Positions 1-5,994 of a DNA stretch of 5,994 bases are shown one piece after another (position 1 is the first letter of the stretch; each line of letters starts with the position of its first letter). The stretch covers positions 1-5,994 of the forward strand of contig SPDF01000113.1 in the NCBI GenBank assembly GCA_004525055.1, given 5' to 3'. The notes under the pieces are model-generated. The model did not search any database. It saw only the letters and a program-made list of their open reading frames with translations, and was not told where the DNA came from. The translations under genes were made by a program, and so were the position numbers. The DNA comes from Gemmatimonadales bacterium. GTDB taxonomy: Bacteria > Gemmatimonadota > Gemmatimonadetes > Gemmatimonadales > GWC2-71-9.

Positions 1-495
1 ACCGCCTCGACGAGCGCCGAACGTGCGAAACTCTGGCAGGGCCGCAAGAAGGCGTTCGGGGCCATGGGCAGAATCTCCCCCGACCTCGCGGTGCAGGACG
101 CCGTGGTCCCACGAAGTACCCTCCCCGATATCCTCGACAGGGTAGCCGCCATCGCCGCACATTACCGGCTCGACGTGGCGAATGTCTTCCACGCCGGTGA
201 CGGCAATCTTCATCCGAACATCAGTTTCGATGGCCGCGACCCCGACATGGTGGCTCGCGTTCGCGCCGCCAACCATGACATCATGCACGCCTGCCTCGCC
301 GTCGGGGGGAGCATCACCGGCGAACACGGGGTCGGCTCCGACAAGCTGGCCTACATGCCGGATGCCTTCGACGCCGAGACGCTCGGGGCGATGCGGGCGG
401 TGCGCCACGTCTTTGACCCAACCGCGCGGGCCAACCCGGGCAAAGTCATTCCCTATCACGCCTGTCGCGAGTGGCGTCGGGGAGGTGCTGTATGA
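1..495 (+). CDS. glcD: Glycolate oxidase FAD subunit GlcD, C-terminal part (5' end outside window)
   Basis: This is the flavin subunit of a glycolate oxidase-type complex. It oxidises glycolate (or a similar 2-hydroxyacid) to glyoxylate and passes electrons on with GlcE and GlcF. Reading frame 1 is open from base 1, so the gene began upstream; the ATG at 64 is internal. The 164 visible residues belong to the FAD-linked oxidase C-terminal domain. They include AMGRISPD, the family signature HAGDGNLHP (its two His codons at 190-192 and 211-213) and GGSITGEHGVG (Glu codon at 322-324). In related D-2-hydroxyacid dehydrogenases, equivalent His, His and Glu residues bind a metal near the substrate; here that is inferred by similarity. 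The C-terminus has the usual DPTARANPGKV ending. The stop overlaps the glcE start by 4 nt. The family is very likely. Glycolate as substrate is inferred from the glcDEF order, and D-lactate or another 2-hydroxyacid remains possible. Confidence 0.93.
   Translation, partial: TASTSAERAKLWQGRKKAFGAMGRISPDLAVQDAVVPRSTLPDILDRVAAIAAHYRLDVANVFHAGDGNLHPNISFDGRDPDMVARVRAANHDIMHACLAVGGSITGEHGVGSDKLAYMPDAFDAETLGAMRAVRHVFDPTARANPGKVIPYHACREWRRGGAV
481..486 (+). promoter_or_regulatory. Shine-Dalgarno site of glcE
   Basis: GGAGGT lies inside the last codons of glcD, 5 nt before the ATG at 492. It fixes the glcE start at 492, not the in-frame ATG at 471, which has no comparable site. It is the strongest ribosome-binding site on the plus strand of the window. 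Confidence 0.8.
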
Positions 496-1706
496 GTCAC
501 GATGTGCTTGATCGCCTCCGGACCCTGCTCGGAACTTCGGCAGTCAGCCGCGATCCCGACGGCATCCCCCGGGCGGTCCCCGACTCCACCGACGCGGTCG
601 CCGCCACGCTCCGATTGGCCGAAGAGTCAGGATGGCGGGTCCGTCTCGAAGGACATGGGAGTTGGGTGCCGGCAGATGCCCCGGCCGACCTCGCGCTCAC
701 CACACGCGGGCTCGACCGGATCGTGACCGTACAGCCCGCCGACCTCGTCGCGACCGTCGAGGCGGGCGTCGCGGTGGACGTCCTGCAGCGGCACCTCGCG
801 GATCAGGGGATGTGGCTCGCCCTCGATTTCCCCGGTCGCCCCGAACGGACGGTCGGGTCGATCGTCGCCACCGCCACCGCCGGCGCACTCCGCGCCGGCT
901 TCGGCCCCGTGCGGGATCACATCCTCGGCTGCACCGCGGTTACCGGCGATGGTCGAGTGATTCGACCCGGCGGCACGGTCGTCAAGAACGTGGCGGGATA
1001 CGATCTCACCAAGCTGCAGGTCGGCGGGTTCGGCGCGTTCGGTGTCCTCACGACCCTCCACCTCCGACTCCGCGCGTCTCCGAGTGCGGATGCCACGCTG
1101 GTGGCACGTGCGCCGCGTGACCACCTGACCAGCGCGGCGCGCGACCTCTCCGATGCCGGGGTCCAACCCCAGGCGCTCGAGCTGCTCTCCCCCGCCGTCA
1201 GTGCCGACTCCGAATGGGTCCTGGCCGCCCGGTGTATGGGCTCCGACGGCGGCGTGGAAGGCGACATCGCCCGGATCTTCGACGCCGCCGACCTTCCCTG
1301 GAACCGATTGGACCACGACCGCGCGCACGCCTTCTGGCACCTGGTGACCCACGCAGGCAGCGGTGCGGCGATGACCATCCGCCTCGGCGTGCTTTCGCCC
1401 GGACTCGATGAACTCCTCGACTTGGTGGGTCAGCACCTCGATGAAGGGCTCATCTGGGCCGGTGCTGCACAGGGGGGAATGCGCTGGGCGGGAGACGCCA
1501 CAGCCGACAGCGTGCGAGTGCTCCGGCACCTCGCTGCGGAGCGAGAGGTCCCGCTCACCCTCGAGCGCGCACCGTGGGCCATCCGCCAGGCGGTGGGTCA
1601 TTTCGGAGCGTATCGCGAGGGTGTCGGCCCACTTGTGGCGCAGCTCCGGGACGTCTTCGATCCGAGCGGGCGCTTTGTCGTCGCCATCGATGGATCCGAA
1701 CAGTGA
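492..1706 (+). CDS. glcE: Glycolate oxidase FAD-binding subunit GlcE
   Basis: This is the second flavin-type subunit of the GlcDEF complex, needed with GlcD and GlcF for glycolate oxidation in E. coli. The protein has 404 residues, somewhat longer than E. coli GlcE (about 350). Residues 30-195 form a PCMH-type FAD-binding domain. Visible motifs are RLEGHGSW (51-58, the usual place of the Gly-rich loop), DLVATVEAGV (84-93), RTVGSIVATATAGALR (119-134) and VRDHILG (140-146). The hallmark VKNVAGYDLTKL (164-175) is nearly invariant in GlcE and favours it over generic FAD oxidases. The C-terminal part ends with DVFDPSGRFVVAI, matching the family's FDPxG ending. The ATG at 492 is preferred because of its Shine-Dalgarno site and the ATGA overlap with glcD. 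Its own stop overlaps glcF. The stretch at residues 200-330 is less conserved and accounts for the extra length. Confidence 0.92.
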   Translation: MSHDVLDRLRTLLGTSAVSRDPDGIPRAVPDSTDAVAATLRLAEESGWRVRLEGHGSWVPADAPADLALTTRGLDRIVTVQPADLVATVEAGVAVDVLQRHLADQGMWLALDFPGRPERTVGSIVATATAGALRAGFGPVRDHILGCTAVTGDGRVIRPGGTVVKNVAGYDLTKLQVGGFGAFGVLTTLHLRLRASPSADATLVARAPRDHLTSAARDLSDAGVQPQALELLSPAVSADSEWVLAARCMGSDGGVEGDIARIFDAADLPWNRLDHDRAHAFWHLVTHAGSGAAMTIRLGVLSPGLDELLDLVGQHLDEGLIWAGAAQGGMRWAGDATADSVRVLRHLAAEREVPLTLERAPWAIRQAVGHFGAYREGVGPLVAQLRDVFDPSGRFVVAIDGSEQ

Positions 1707-2986
1707 GCGGCACTGGTACGGCAGGGATTCTTGAGCCGCTCGCGCCGTGTGTGCACTGCGGGTTCTGCCTCCCGGCCTGTCCGACCTACCTCGCGACCGG
1801 GGACGAGAACGACAGCCCGCGCGGTCGCATCGTCCTGATGCGATCCCTGGCCACCGGGGTGATCGCTCCAACCGACTCCTCGCTCGGAGATCATCTCGAC
1901 CGCTGCCTCGGCTGTCGAGGGTGTGAACCGGCCTGTCCCTCAGGGGTCGCGTACGGCGCCGGGCTGGCAGCCGCCAGGCAGGCGCTCGTCGAGGTCAAGG
2001 GCCTTCCCTGGACGGCGCGGATGATCCTGCGCATCTTCGCCACGCCACTGCTTTGGCGACCCCTCCTGACCATGGCCCGCTGGTTCCGCTCGACCGGCAT
2101 CCCCCGCGCGCTCGCCGGCGAAGGGCGATTCTCTTTCTCGATGGGGATGCTCGCAGCGACCGCACCGAGCCACTTCCCCGCTTCCCCGCTTCCCCGCCCC
2201 GGAAGCGCCCGCGCGTCCGGCGGCGCCTCCGTCGCTCTCTTCACCGGCTGCGTGATGGATACCTTGTTTCCCCATGTGCACGACGCCGCGCGCCGGACCC
2301 TCGCGACCAACGGATATCGGGTGGTCGAGGTCCAGGCCCAGGGATGTTGTGGTGCGTTGCACGAGCACGCCGGAGATCACGATGGCGCATCCGACCTGGC
2401 GCGGCGCAACATCGCGGCCTTCGAGGGGACGGTGGATTTCATCGCCGTCGATAGTGCCGGATGCGGTGCATTGCTCAAAGAGTATGGACATCTCCTCGGG
2501 ACCACACCCGCGTCCGAGTTTGCAGCACGGGTTGTGGATGTCACGGAGTTGTTGGCAGCCAAGGGCCCCCGCCCCGCGGGCCCCCTCGGCGATGACGTCG
2601 CGTACGACGCCCCTTGCCACCTGCAACACGCACAAGGTGTCCACGCCGCGCCGCTTGCCGTCCTTGGCGCCATCGAGGGAATTCGACTCCGTGAGCTGCC
2701 TGGCGCGGACCGGTGCTGCGGGAGCGCCGGCATCTACTCGCTGCTGGAGCCAGCACTCTCTCGCGACGTCCTCGAGATGAAACTGGCGAGCATCCGGGAC
2801 GCCGATCCGATCCCTTCGGTGGTCGCCACCGGAAATCCCGGATGCCTCATGCAGGTCGGGGCCGGCCTCCTGGCCGAAGATCTCCCAGTGCGTGCCGCGC
2901 ATCCGGTCGAGCTGCTCGATGCAGCATACCAGATGGATGGCACCTACGGCCCTGACGACTCCCATTCCGCTAGATTTCAGAAATGA
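1703..2986 (+). CDS. glcF: Glycolate oxidase iron-sulfur subunit GlcF
   Basis: This is the Fe-S electron-transfer subunit of glycolate oxidase, probably carrying electrons from GlcD/GlcE to membrane quinone. It has 427 residues (E. coli GlcF is about 407). The N-terminus carries two 4Fe-4S motifs: C16-x2-C19-x2-C22-x3-C26-P and C68-x2-C71-x2-C74-x3-C78-P. A proline-rich linker around residues 157-175 follows. Then come two cysteine-rich CCG domains, the first with FTGCVMD and QGCCGALHEHAG, the second with DAPCHLQHAQG, DRCCGSAGIY and GNPGCLMQVG. This layout is shared by GlcF, heterodisulfide reductase subunit D-like proteins and lactate-utilisation proteins. The start is the GTG at 1703, which overlaps the glcE stop as GTGA. 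The frame stays open upstream to an ATG at 1574, but that stretch lies inside glcE and is Arg-rich and unlike GlcF. The ribosome-binding site is weak (GGAT about 8 nt upstream), consistent with translational coupling. Confidence 0.93.
   Translation: MSGTGTAGILEPLAPCVHCGFCLPACPTYLATGDENDSPRGRIVLMRSLATGVIAPTDSSLGDHLDRCLGCRGCEPACPSGVAYGAGLAAARQALVEVKGLPWTARMILRIFATPLLWRPLLTMARWFRSTGIPRALAGEGRFSFSMGMLAATAPSHFPASPLPRPGSARASGGASVALFTGCVMDTLFPHVHDAARRTLATNGYRVVEVQAQGCCGALHEHAGDHDGASDLARRNIAAFEGTVDFIAVDSAGCGALLKEYGHLLGTTPASEFAARVVDVTELLAAKGPRPAGPLGDDVAYDAPCHLQHAQGVHAAPLAVLGAIEGIRLRELPGADRCCGSAGIYSLLEPALSRDVLEMKLASIRDADPIPSVVATGNPGCLMQVGAGLLAEDLPVRAAHPVELLDAAYQMDGTYGPDDSHSARFQK
2173..2196 (+). repeat. 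Three tandem copies of an 8-bp unit in the glcF linker
   Basis: CTTCCCCG occurs three times head to tail with no mismatch. It encodes part of the Pro-rich linker HFPASPLPRPG between the ferredoxin-like and CCG domains of GlcF. The unit is not a multiple of three, so gain or loss of one copy would shift the glcF frame. With only three copies it may be chance or a minor slippage site. Confidence 0.85.
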
Positions 2987-3960
2987 TCACCGTGACACTC
3001 ACAGAGTTCGAGCAACTCCACCTGTTGCGTGGGGGCGCCGCCATCGCCGGTGCGGGCGCCGCCGTCTTTCGCATCTCTGGGGCCGGCGCCCTCGACTGTC
3101 TCCAGGGACTGTGGACCAACGACCTGCTCGAACCCGGCGAGGCATCCATCACCTACGGTGCTCTGCTGACGCCGAAGGGGATGATTGTCACGGACGGGTG
3201 GGCGCTCCGCACCGGGGCCTCTGTCGACCTCGTGTTCCCGCTTCAGGCGCGTGAGGCGGTCCAGCAGATCTTCCAGCGCACACTCCCTCCACGGCTCGCC
3301 ACTGCCACCGATCTCACCGACTCCCTTCGTGTGGTCCATCTCCTCGGCGACGGTGCCACTGATCGATGGCCGGTCGTCCCGTTGGGGCGCCTGCCAGAGC
3401 CGGGGATGGTCGCGCGGTGTGAAGTCGCCGAGGGAGAGTTTGTGGCCGCGACCCCGGTGGCGGGGCCGTTCGAGGCCTTCCTGATCGGGCCGGTCGATGT
3501 GATCGCCAGTGTGGAGTCCCTGCTCATGGTCGCAGGGATGAAGGCGGGGGACGATGCCGACCGGGAGGCAGCGAGGATCCTCGCTGGCTGGCCTGCCCTT
3601 GGCGCGGAGATCAACGATCGCACGCTGCCACAGGAAGTGCGCTTCGATGAGCACACAGGAGTGTCCTACACGAAGGGGTGCTATACAGGGCAGGAAACGG
3701 TTGCTCGGCTGCATTTTCGAGGACATGCCAACCGGGTTCTCCGCGGCCTGCGCTGGGTCGGGCCGACGGCCGACGGGGACGTGGTCCTGGCAGGCGAAAA
3801 GCAGGTAGGCCAGGTGAGTTCCATCCTCAGGCTCCCCGACCGAGTCCTTGGCCTCGCACTGCTGCGACGAGAGGTCCATCCGGGCATTCGCGTCACGATC
3901 GGTGGTAGTCCTGCGGTCGTCTGCGATCTTCCGTTCGGACCTGAAGATATCGAAGGGTGA
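2983..3960 (+). CDS. ygfZ: YgfZ/GcvT-family folate-binding protein (Fe-S cluster maintenance)
   Basis: This is a folate-binding protein related to glycine-cleavage T protein. In E. coli, YgfZ uses tetrahydrofolate and supports assembly or repair of certain Fe-S enzymes. The protein has 325 residues, almost the same as E. coli YgfZ (326). The N-terminal region has FRISGAGALDCLQGLWTNDL (29-48), the usual start of the GCV_T fold. The diagnostic YgfZ motif is K231-G-C233-Y-T-G-Q-E238, whose Cys corresponds to conserved Cys228 of E. coli YgfZ. This motif separates it from true aminomethyltransferase GcvT. The C-terminal domain follows from about residue 245. The ATG at 2983 overlaps the glcF stop as ATGA, with no good ribosome-binding site, suggesting coupling to glcF. 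Sitting directly behind an Fe-S subunit gene, it may help mature or protect GlcF; that link is inferred. Confidence 0.9.
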   Translation: MITVTLTEFEQLHLLRGGAAIAGAGAAVFRISGAGALDCLQGLWTNDLLEPGEASITYGALLTPKGMIVTDGWALRTGASVDLVFPLQAREAVQQIFQRTLPPRLATATDLTDSLRVVHLLGDGATDRWPVVPLGRLPEPGMVARCEVAEGEFVAATPVAGPFEAFLIGPVDVIASVESLLMVAGMKAGDDADREAARILAGWPALGAEINDRTLPQEVRFDEHTGVSYTKGCYTGQETVARLHFRGHANRVLRGLRWVGPTADGDVVLAGEKQVGQVSSILRLPDRVLGLALLRREVHPGIRVTIGGSPAVVCDLPFGPEDIEG

Positions 3961-4946
3961 AGGTGCTCGTCACAGGGGGTACTGGCCTGGTCGGCGAACC
4001 AGTGGTCCGGGCACTCCTCGCACGGGGCGATGCCGTCGTCGCGCTGGTGCGGAGCCGTGAGGCCGCCGAGAAGGTGCGCGCGCTCGGAGCCTCCCCGGTA
4101 CTCGGTACCGTGGAGGATCCACGCATATGGGAAGGAATTTCCGGCATCGATGGCGTCATCCACTCCGCGGCTCTGGTGGCCGCACGTACCCAGTGGCAGA
4201 ACTTCTTCCAGGTAAACGTCGAGGGAACTCGTCTGGCCGCTGCAACGGCGCGGCGCCTGAGGGTCCGCCTGGTCCACATCTCTTCGGTGGCGGTCTACGG
4301 ACGACAGGCGGCGGACGAGCCCCCCGGCAGTCGAAGCGAGCACGCACCCCTCGGCCCGCTCGAGGAACACGATTTCTACGCGCGCAGCAAGCGGCTCGCC
4401 GAGGATATGGTCCGAGCGGAGGTTGCTGTGGGGCTGGAGGCGGTCATTCTCCGGCCCTGTGTGGTGTACGGCGAGGGGGACCGCCTCTTCCTGCCAAGGA
4501 TGGCGAGGGTGGGGCGGTTCGGGTGGTTGCCCCGCATTGGCGCGGGAAACCTGACCATGGCTGTCGTCCACGCGGAGAGCGTCGCCGATGCGGCTGTTCG
4601 CGCGCTCGACACCCCTCGCGCCGCGAGCCGCATCTACCAGGTGACCAACGACGGTGCCATCACGCCGACGGAGTTCATCGCGGCGCTGTCTGCCGGACTC
4701 GGACGACGGATTAGAACGGTCCCCCTACCGGAATCTGCCGCACTCGCCCTCGCGCAGGGTGTGCAGGCGGTGCTCGGCATCGTAGGCCCCGGACTCTATC
4801 CGGGGACCATCACGGGGGCCGTCCGATTCTGGCGCGGTGGCAATCCCTACACCTCGGCGAGAGCGGAGGCGGAACTCGGCTGGAAGCCATCGGTACCGCA
4901 TCAGGATCGGGTGGCCAGGCTCGTGCACCGTTACGCGAACGCCTGA
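3957..4946 (+). CDS. NAD(P)-dependent epimerase/dehydratase family protein (extended SDR)
   Basis: This is a Rossmann-fold oxidoreductase or epimerase of the extended short-chain dehydrogenase family, with 329 residues. The N-terminus MKVLVTGGTGLVG contains the TGxxGxxG dinucleotide-binding motif (6-13). The other family landmarks are in order: HSAA at 69-72, NVEGT at 87-91, SSVAVYG at 109-115, the catalytic Y141-x3-K145 pair (YARSK), RPCVVYG at 166-172, and a C-terminal AEAELGWKPSV typical of sugar-nucleotide epimerases, dihydroflavonol reductase-like and 3-beta-hydroxysteroid dehydrogenase-like enzymes. The substrate cannot be told from sequence; a Leu/Ala-rich stretch near 255-280 might be a membrane-associating segment as in steroid dehydrogenase-like members. 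The GTG at 3957 overlaps the ygfZ stop as GTGA. An in-frame GTG at 3963 has a better-spaced GAAGG and is an alternative start. No relation to glycolate metabolism is evident beyond operon membership. Confidence 0.88.
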   Translation: MKVLVTGGTGLVGEPVVRALLARGDAVVALVRSREAAEKVRALGASPVLGTVEDPRIWEGISGIDGVIHSAALVAARTQWQNFFQVNVEGTRLAAATARRLRVRLVHISSVAVYGRQAADEPPGSRSEHAPLGPLEEHDFYARSKRLAEDMVRAEVAVGLEAVILRPCVVYGEGDRLFLPRMARVGRFGWLPRIGAGNLTMAVVHAESVADAAVRALDTPRAASRIYQVTNDGAITPTEFIAALSAGLGRRIRTVPLPESAALALAQGVQAVLGIVGPGLYPGTITGAVRFWRGGNPYTSARAEAELGWKPSVPHQDRVARLVHRYANA

Positions 4947-4964
4947 CCCACCGCCGCCGTAGTC

Positions 4965-5159
4965 CTACATCGAACTTGCTGTGTCGCGTGCCATTACGGA
5001 ATCCGCGGAGGTGGCTCCCTCCGCTCCGTGCGCGGTCGCACTGCTGTCGGTGGTCGGGGCTACCGTGACGCTGTCCGCCGGGGAGCCCCCGGCCCCGGGC
5101 CCTTCACGCGCACAGCCCGCCAGCAGTATCAGCAGCGCGAAACCAAAGCACGTTCGCAT
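4965..5159 (-). CDS. Small lipoprotein of unknown function
   Basis: This is a 64-residue predicted lipoprotein. The N-terminus MRTCFGFALLILLAGC is a short signal peptide: one Arg, a hydrophobic core (residues 5-14) and a lipobox LLAGC with the lipidated Cys at position 16. The mature part is about 49 residues, low in complexity and rich in Ala, Ser, Thr, Asp and Gly, with no recognisable domain, so it is probably disordered. The ATG at 5159 has GAGGG 4 nt upstream; the in-frame GTG at 5162 is a possible alternative. The frame extends further upstream to 5255, but that part lies inside the kinase gene and would bury the signal peptide. It starts 7 nt after the kinase stop and ends with TAG 18 bp from the convergent SDR gene. 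The signal peptide and lipobox make it likely to be real. Its function is unknown. Confidence 0.72.
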   Translation of the reverse strand: MRTCFGFALLILLAGCAREGPGAGGSPADSVTVAPTTDSSATAHGAEGATSADSVMARDTASSM

Positions 5160-5163
5160 CACA

Positions 5164-5168
5164 CCCTC
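5164..5168 (-). promoter_or_regulatory. Shine-Dalgarno site of the lipoprotein gene, overlapping the kinase stop
   Basis: On the minus strand GAGGG lies 4 nt before the ATG at 5159. It shares its first two bases with the TGA stop of the kinase gene (5169-5167). A ribosome finishing the kinase would sit on this site, so the two genes are probably translated in tandem. The site supports the short start over upstream in-frame ATGs. Confidence 0.6.
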
Positions 5169-5826
5169 ACATTCCTGGTTCGCGCGGTGACAAGGCGGCC
5201 GTGACCCACCCCAGCCGTCGCGCCCGATCCACGACCGCATCCCCCGCCCCGTCATAACCCAACAATCCGGTGTTGAGTACCAGGTGGTAGTGGGTCGGGT
5301 CGGCCCAGTCGCGGTCGTAGTATTCGCGATGATAGCGCTTTCGGTTGTGGTCGGTGTCGTCCATCAATCGTTCCGCATTCGAGGGACCCAGACCTTGGCG
5401 GGCCATGACGGCGCGAATCCGGTCCGCCCGGGGGGCCACGATGCGCACATGCAGAGCGTCAGCCTTGCGGGCCAGCACCGCCGGTGCCGCCCGTCCCACG
5501 AGGACGACCCGTCCTTCCGTCGCCAGATCGGCCACAATACCCTCGGTCACCTTGACCAGCGCCGCCTCCTCGAGTTCGGCAGGCGGGAGGGGCGACGGGG
5601 GTGCGATAAGCTCGGGTGCGGCGCGCGACAGTGCGCGCATCAGCCACTCACGAAATCCGGGGGCCCGCTCGTCTCGCAGGGCGACCGTTGCTTCCGGGAT
5701 TCCCGCGCGCGCCGCCACCCGGGCGACAAAATCGTTGTCGGCCACCCGCCAGCCGAGCGCGCGCGCGACGTGTTCCGCCACGAGTGACCCGCCGGCCCCG
5801 AATTCACGCGAGATAGTAACGAGCAT
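5167..5826 (-). CDS. Cytidylate kinase-like family protein
   Basis: This is a P-loop kinase-fold protein of the cytidylate-kinase-like family (Pfam Cytidylate_kin2 type), 219 residues. The N-terminus MLVTISREFGAGG holds the nucleotide-binding loop. As is usual for this family, it has GAGGS without the Walker A Lys. Then come WRVADNDFV (26-34), VVLVGRAAP (107-115) in the central strand region, RIRAVMARQG (136-145), and the strongly conserved lid/C-terminal signature around 156-187: DDTDHNRKRYHREYYDRDW followed by DPTHYHLVLNTG. True bacterial CMP kinase (Cmk) looks different, so this is probably not the housekeeping enzyme and its phosphate acceptor is unknown. The ATG at 5826 is chosen because GGGTGG lies 7 nt upstream; the ATG at 5832 would be only 1 nt from it. 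The frame is open to beyond 5970, but that part overlaps the MFS gene in another frame. Confidence 0.85.
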   Translation of the reverse strand: MLVTISREFGAGGSLVAEHVARALGWRVADNDFVARVAARAGIPEATVALRDERAPGFREWLMRALSRAAPELIAPPSPLPPAELEEAALVKVTEGIVADLATEGRVVLVGRAAPAVLARKADALHVRIVAPRADRIRAVMARQGLGPSNAERLMDDTDHNRKRYHREYYDRDWADPTHYHLVLNTGLLGYDGAGDAVVDRARRLGWVTAALSPREPGM

Positions 5827-5833
5827 CGCCATT

Positions 5834-5839
5834 CCACCC
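5834..5839 (-). promoter_or_regulatory. Likely ribosome-binding site of the kinase gene
   Basis: On the minus strand GGGTGG sits between the MFS stop and the kinase gene. It is 7 nt before the ATG at 5826 and 1 nt before the ATG at 5832, which favours 5826. It departs from the GGAGG consensus, so the assignment is moderate. Confidence 0.5.
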
Positions 5840-5849
5840 AGAAAGGAGA

Positions 5850-5994
5850 CTAGGCCACCGCGGGAGTCGGCGGCCGCCGCACGCTCCGCCACGCGAGTAT
5901 GGCGGCCAGGGAGCAGATTCCGCCGCCGAGCGCGAGGGACGTTTGCACCCCGAAATGCTCCGAGACCCACCCCGCCTGCAATGCGCCGAGGGGG
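5850..5994 (-). CDS. C-terminal end of a probable MFS transporter (5' part outside window)
   Basis: The minus-strand frame starting at 5993 is open to the window edge and ends with TAG at 5852-5850, giving 47 residues. It begins PLGALQAGWVSEHFG, continues VQTSLALGGGICSLAA and ends with a basic tail WRSVRRPPTP. This is the pattern seen at the end of major facilitator superfamily proteins. The PLGALQAGWVSEHFG segment resembles the loop between helices 11 and 12 of the MFS_3/EntS-like group, which often reads GxxxAGxLAExFG. The hydrophobic stretch that follows would be the last transmembrane helix, and the Arg-rich tail would face the cytoplasm. Transport substrate cannot be inferred. The stop is 23 nt before the kinase start, so the two genes are probably co-transcribed. 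The identification rests on a short fragment and remains moderate. Confidence 0.65.
   Translation of the reverse strand, partial: PLGALQAGWVSEHFGVQTSLALGGGICSLAAILAWRSVRRPPTPAVA

Noticed and set aside
1574..1702. Extended N-terminus of GlcF from an ATG at 1574
   Set aside because: It lies inside glcE, is Arg-rich and unlike GlcF. The GTG at 1703 gives the normal length and a 4-nt overlap.
627..4571. Long minus-strand open frames opposite the glc operon (627-1871, 1940-2965, 2977-3879, 3681-4571)
   Set aside because: They lie opposite well-identified genes, their products are Arg/Gly/Pro-rich with no known motif, and long antisense frames are expected at this GC content.
4916..4945. CAGGC/GCCTG inverted repeat at the end of the SDR gene
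   Set aside because: Only 5 bp of stem with a 20-nt loop and no T-run; too weak to call a terminator.
5077..5093. Perfect 7-bp inverted repeat GCCGGGG-AGC-CCCCGGC as a possible bidirectional terminator
   Set aside because: It lies within the lipoprotein coding region, over 100 bases before that gene's stop, and has no T-run on either side. It encodes Gly/Pro codons in GC-rich DNA, so chance is likely.
5284..5787. Plus-strand open frame of 167 codons opposite the kinase gene
   Set aside because: The minus-strand frame shows clear cytidylate-kinase-like motifs; the plus-strand product has no recognisable features.
5798..5826. Missing Walker A Lys in the kinase P-loop as a sign of an inactive enzyme
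   Set aside because: The cytidylate-kinase-like family commonly has GxGG without this Lys, so it is a family trait and not a defect here.
5827..5970. Extended N-terminus of the kinase from an ATG at 5970
   Set aside because: The same DNA in another frame encodes a convincing MFS C-terminus, and the P-loop normally lies within the first few residues of this kinase family.

Overview
The window comes from a high-GC bacterium. Nearly every base is coding, and there are two convergent gene blocks. The phylum cannot be fixed from this sequence. The GC-rich codon use and a tiny lipoprotein rich in Asp, Ser, Thr and Ala would suit Gemmatimonadota or a similar soil or aquatic phylum, but this is a low-confidence guess.

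Plus strand, 1-4946: five tightly packed genes. They are the 3' end of glcD, complete glcE and glcF, a ygfZ/GcvT-like folate-binding protein gene, and an NAD(P)-dependent epimerase/dehydratase (extended SDR) gene. GlcD, GlcE and GlcF form the membrane-associated glycolate oxidase, which oxidises glycolate (or a related 2-hydroxyacid such as D-lactate) to the 2-oxoacid. Electrons pass through flavin and Fe-S clusters towards the quinone pool. YgfZ-family proteins support Fe-S enzymes, so its place directly after the Fe-S subunit gene makes sense. All four junctions are 4-nt stop/start overlaps (ATGA, GTGA, ATGA, GTGA), which points to one translationally coupled operon. Its promoter lies upstream of the window.

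Minus strand, 5994-4965: three genes reading the other way. They are the last 47 codons of a probable MFS transporter, a cytidylate-kinase-like protein, and a 64-residue lipoprotein. Gaps are 23 nt and 7 nt. Their promoter also lies outside the window.

The two blocks meet tail to tail with only 18 bp between stop codons (4947-4964), and no convincing terminator is visible there. No RNA gene, mobile element, CRISPR array or intergenic stretch over 300 bases was seen. I found no clear new biological system. The more unusual points are the ygfZ and SDR genes fused into the glc operon, a three-copy octamer repeat in the glcF linker, and the MFS-kinase-lipoprotein cassette.
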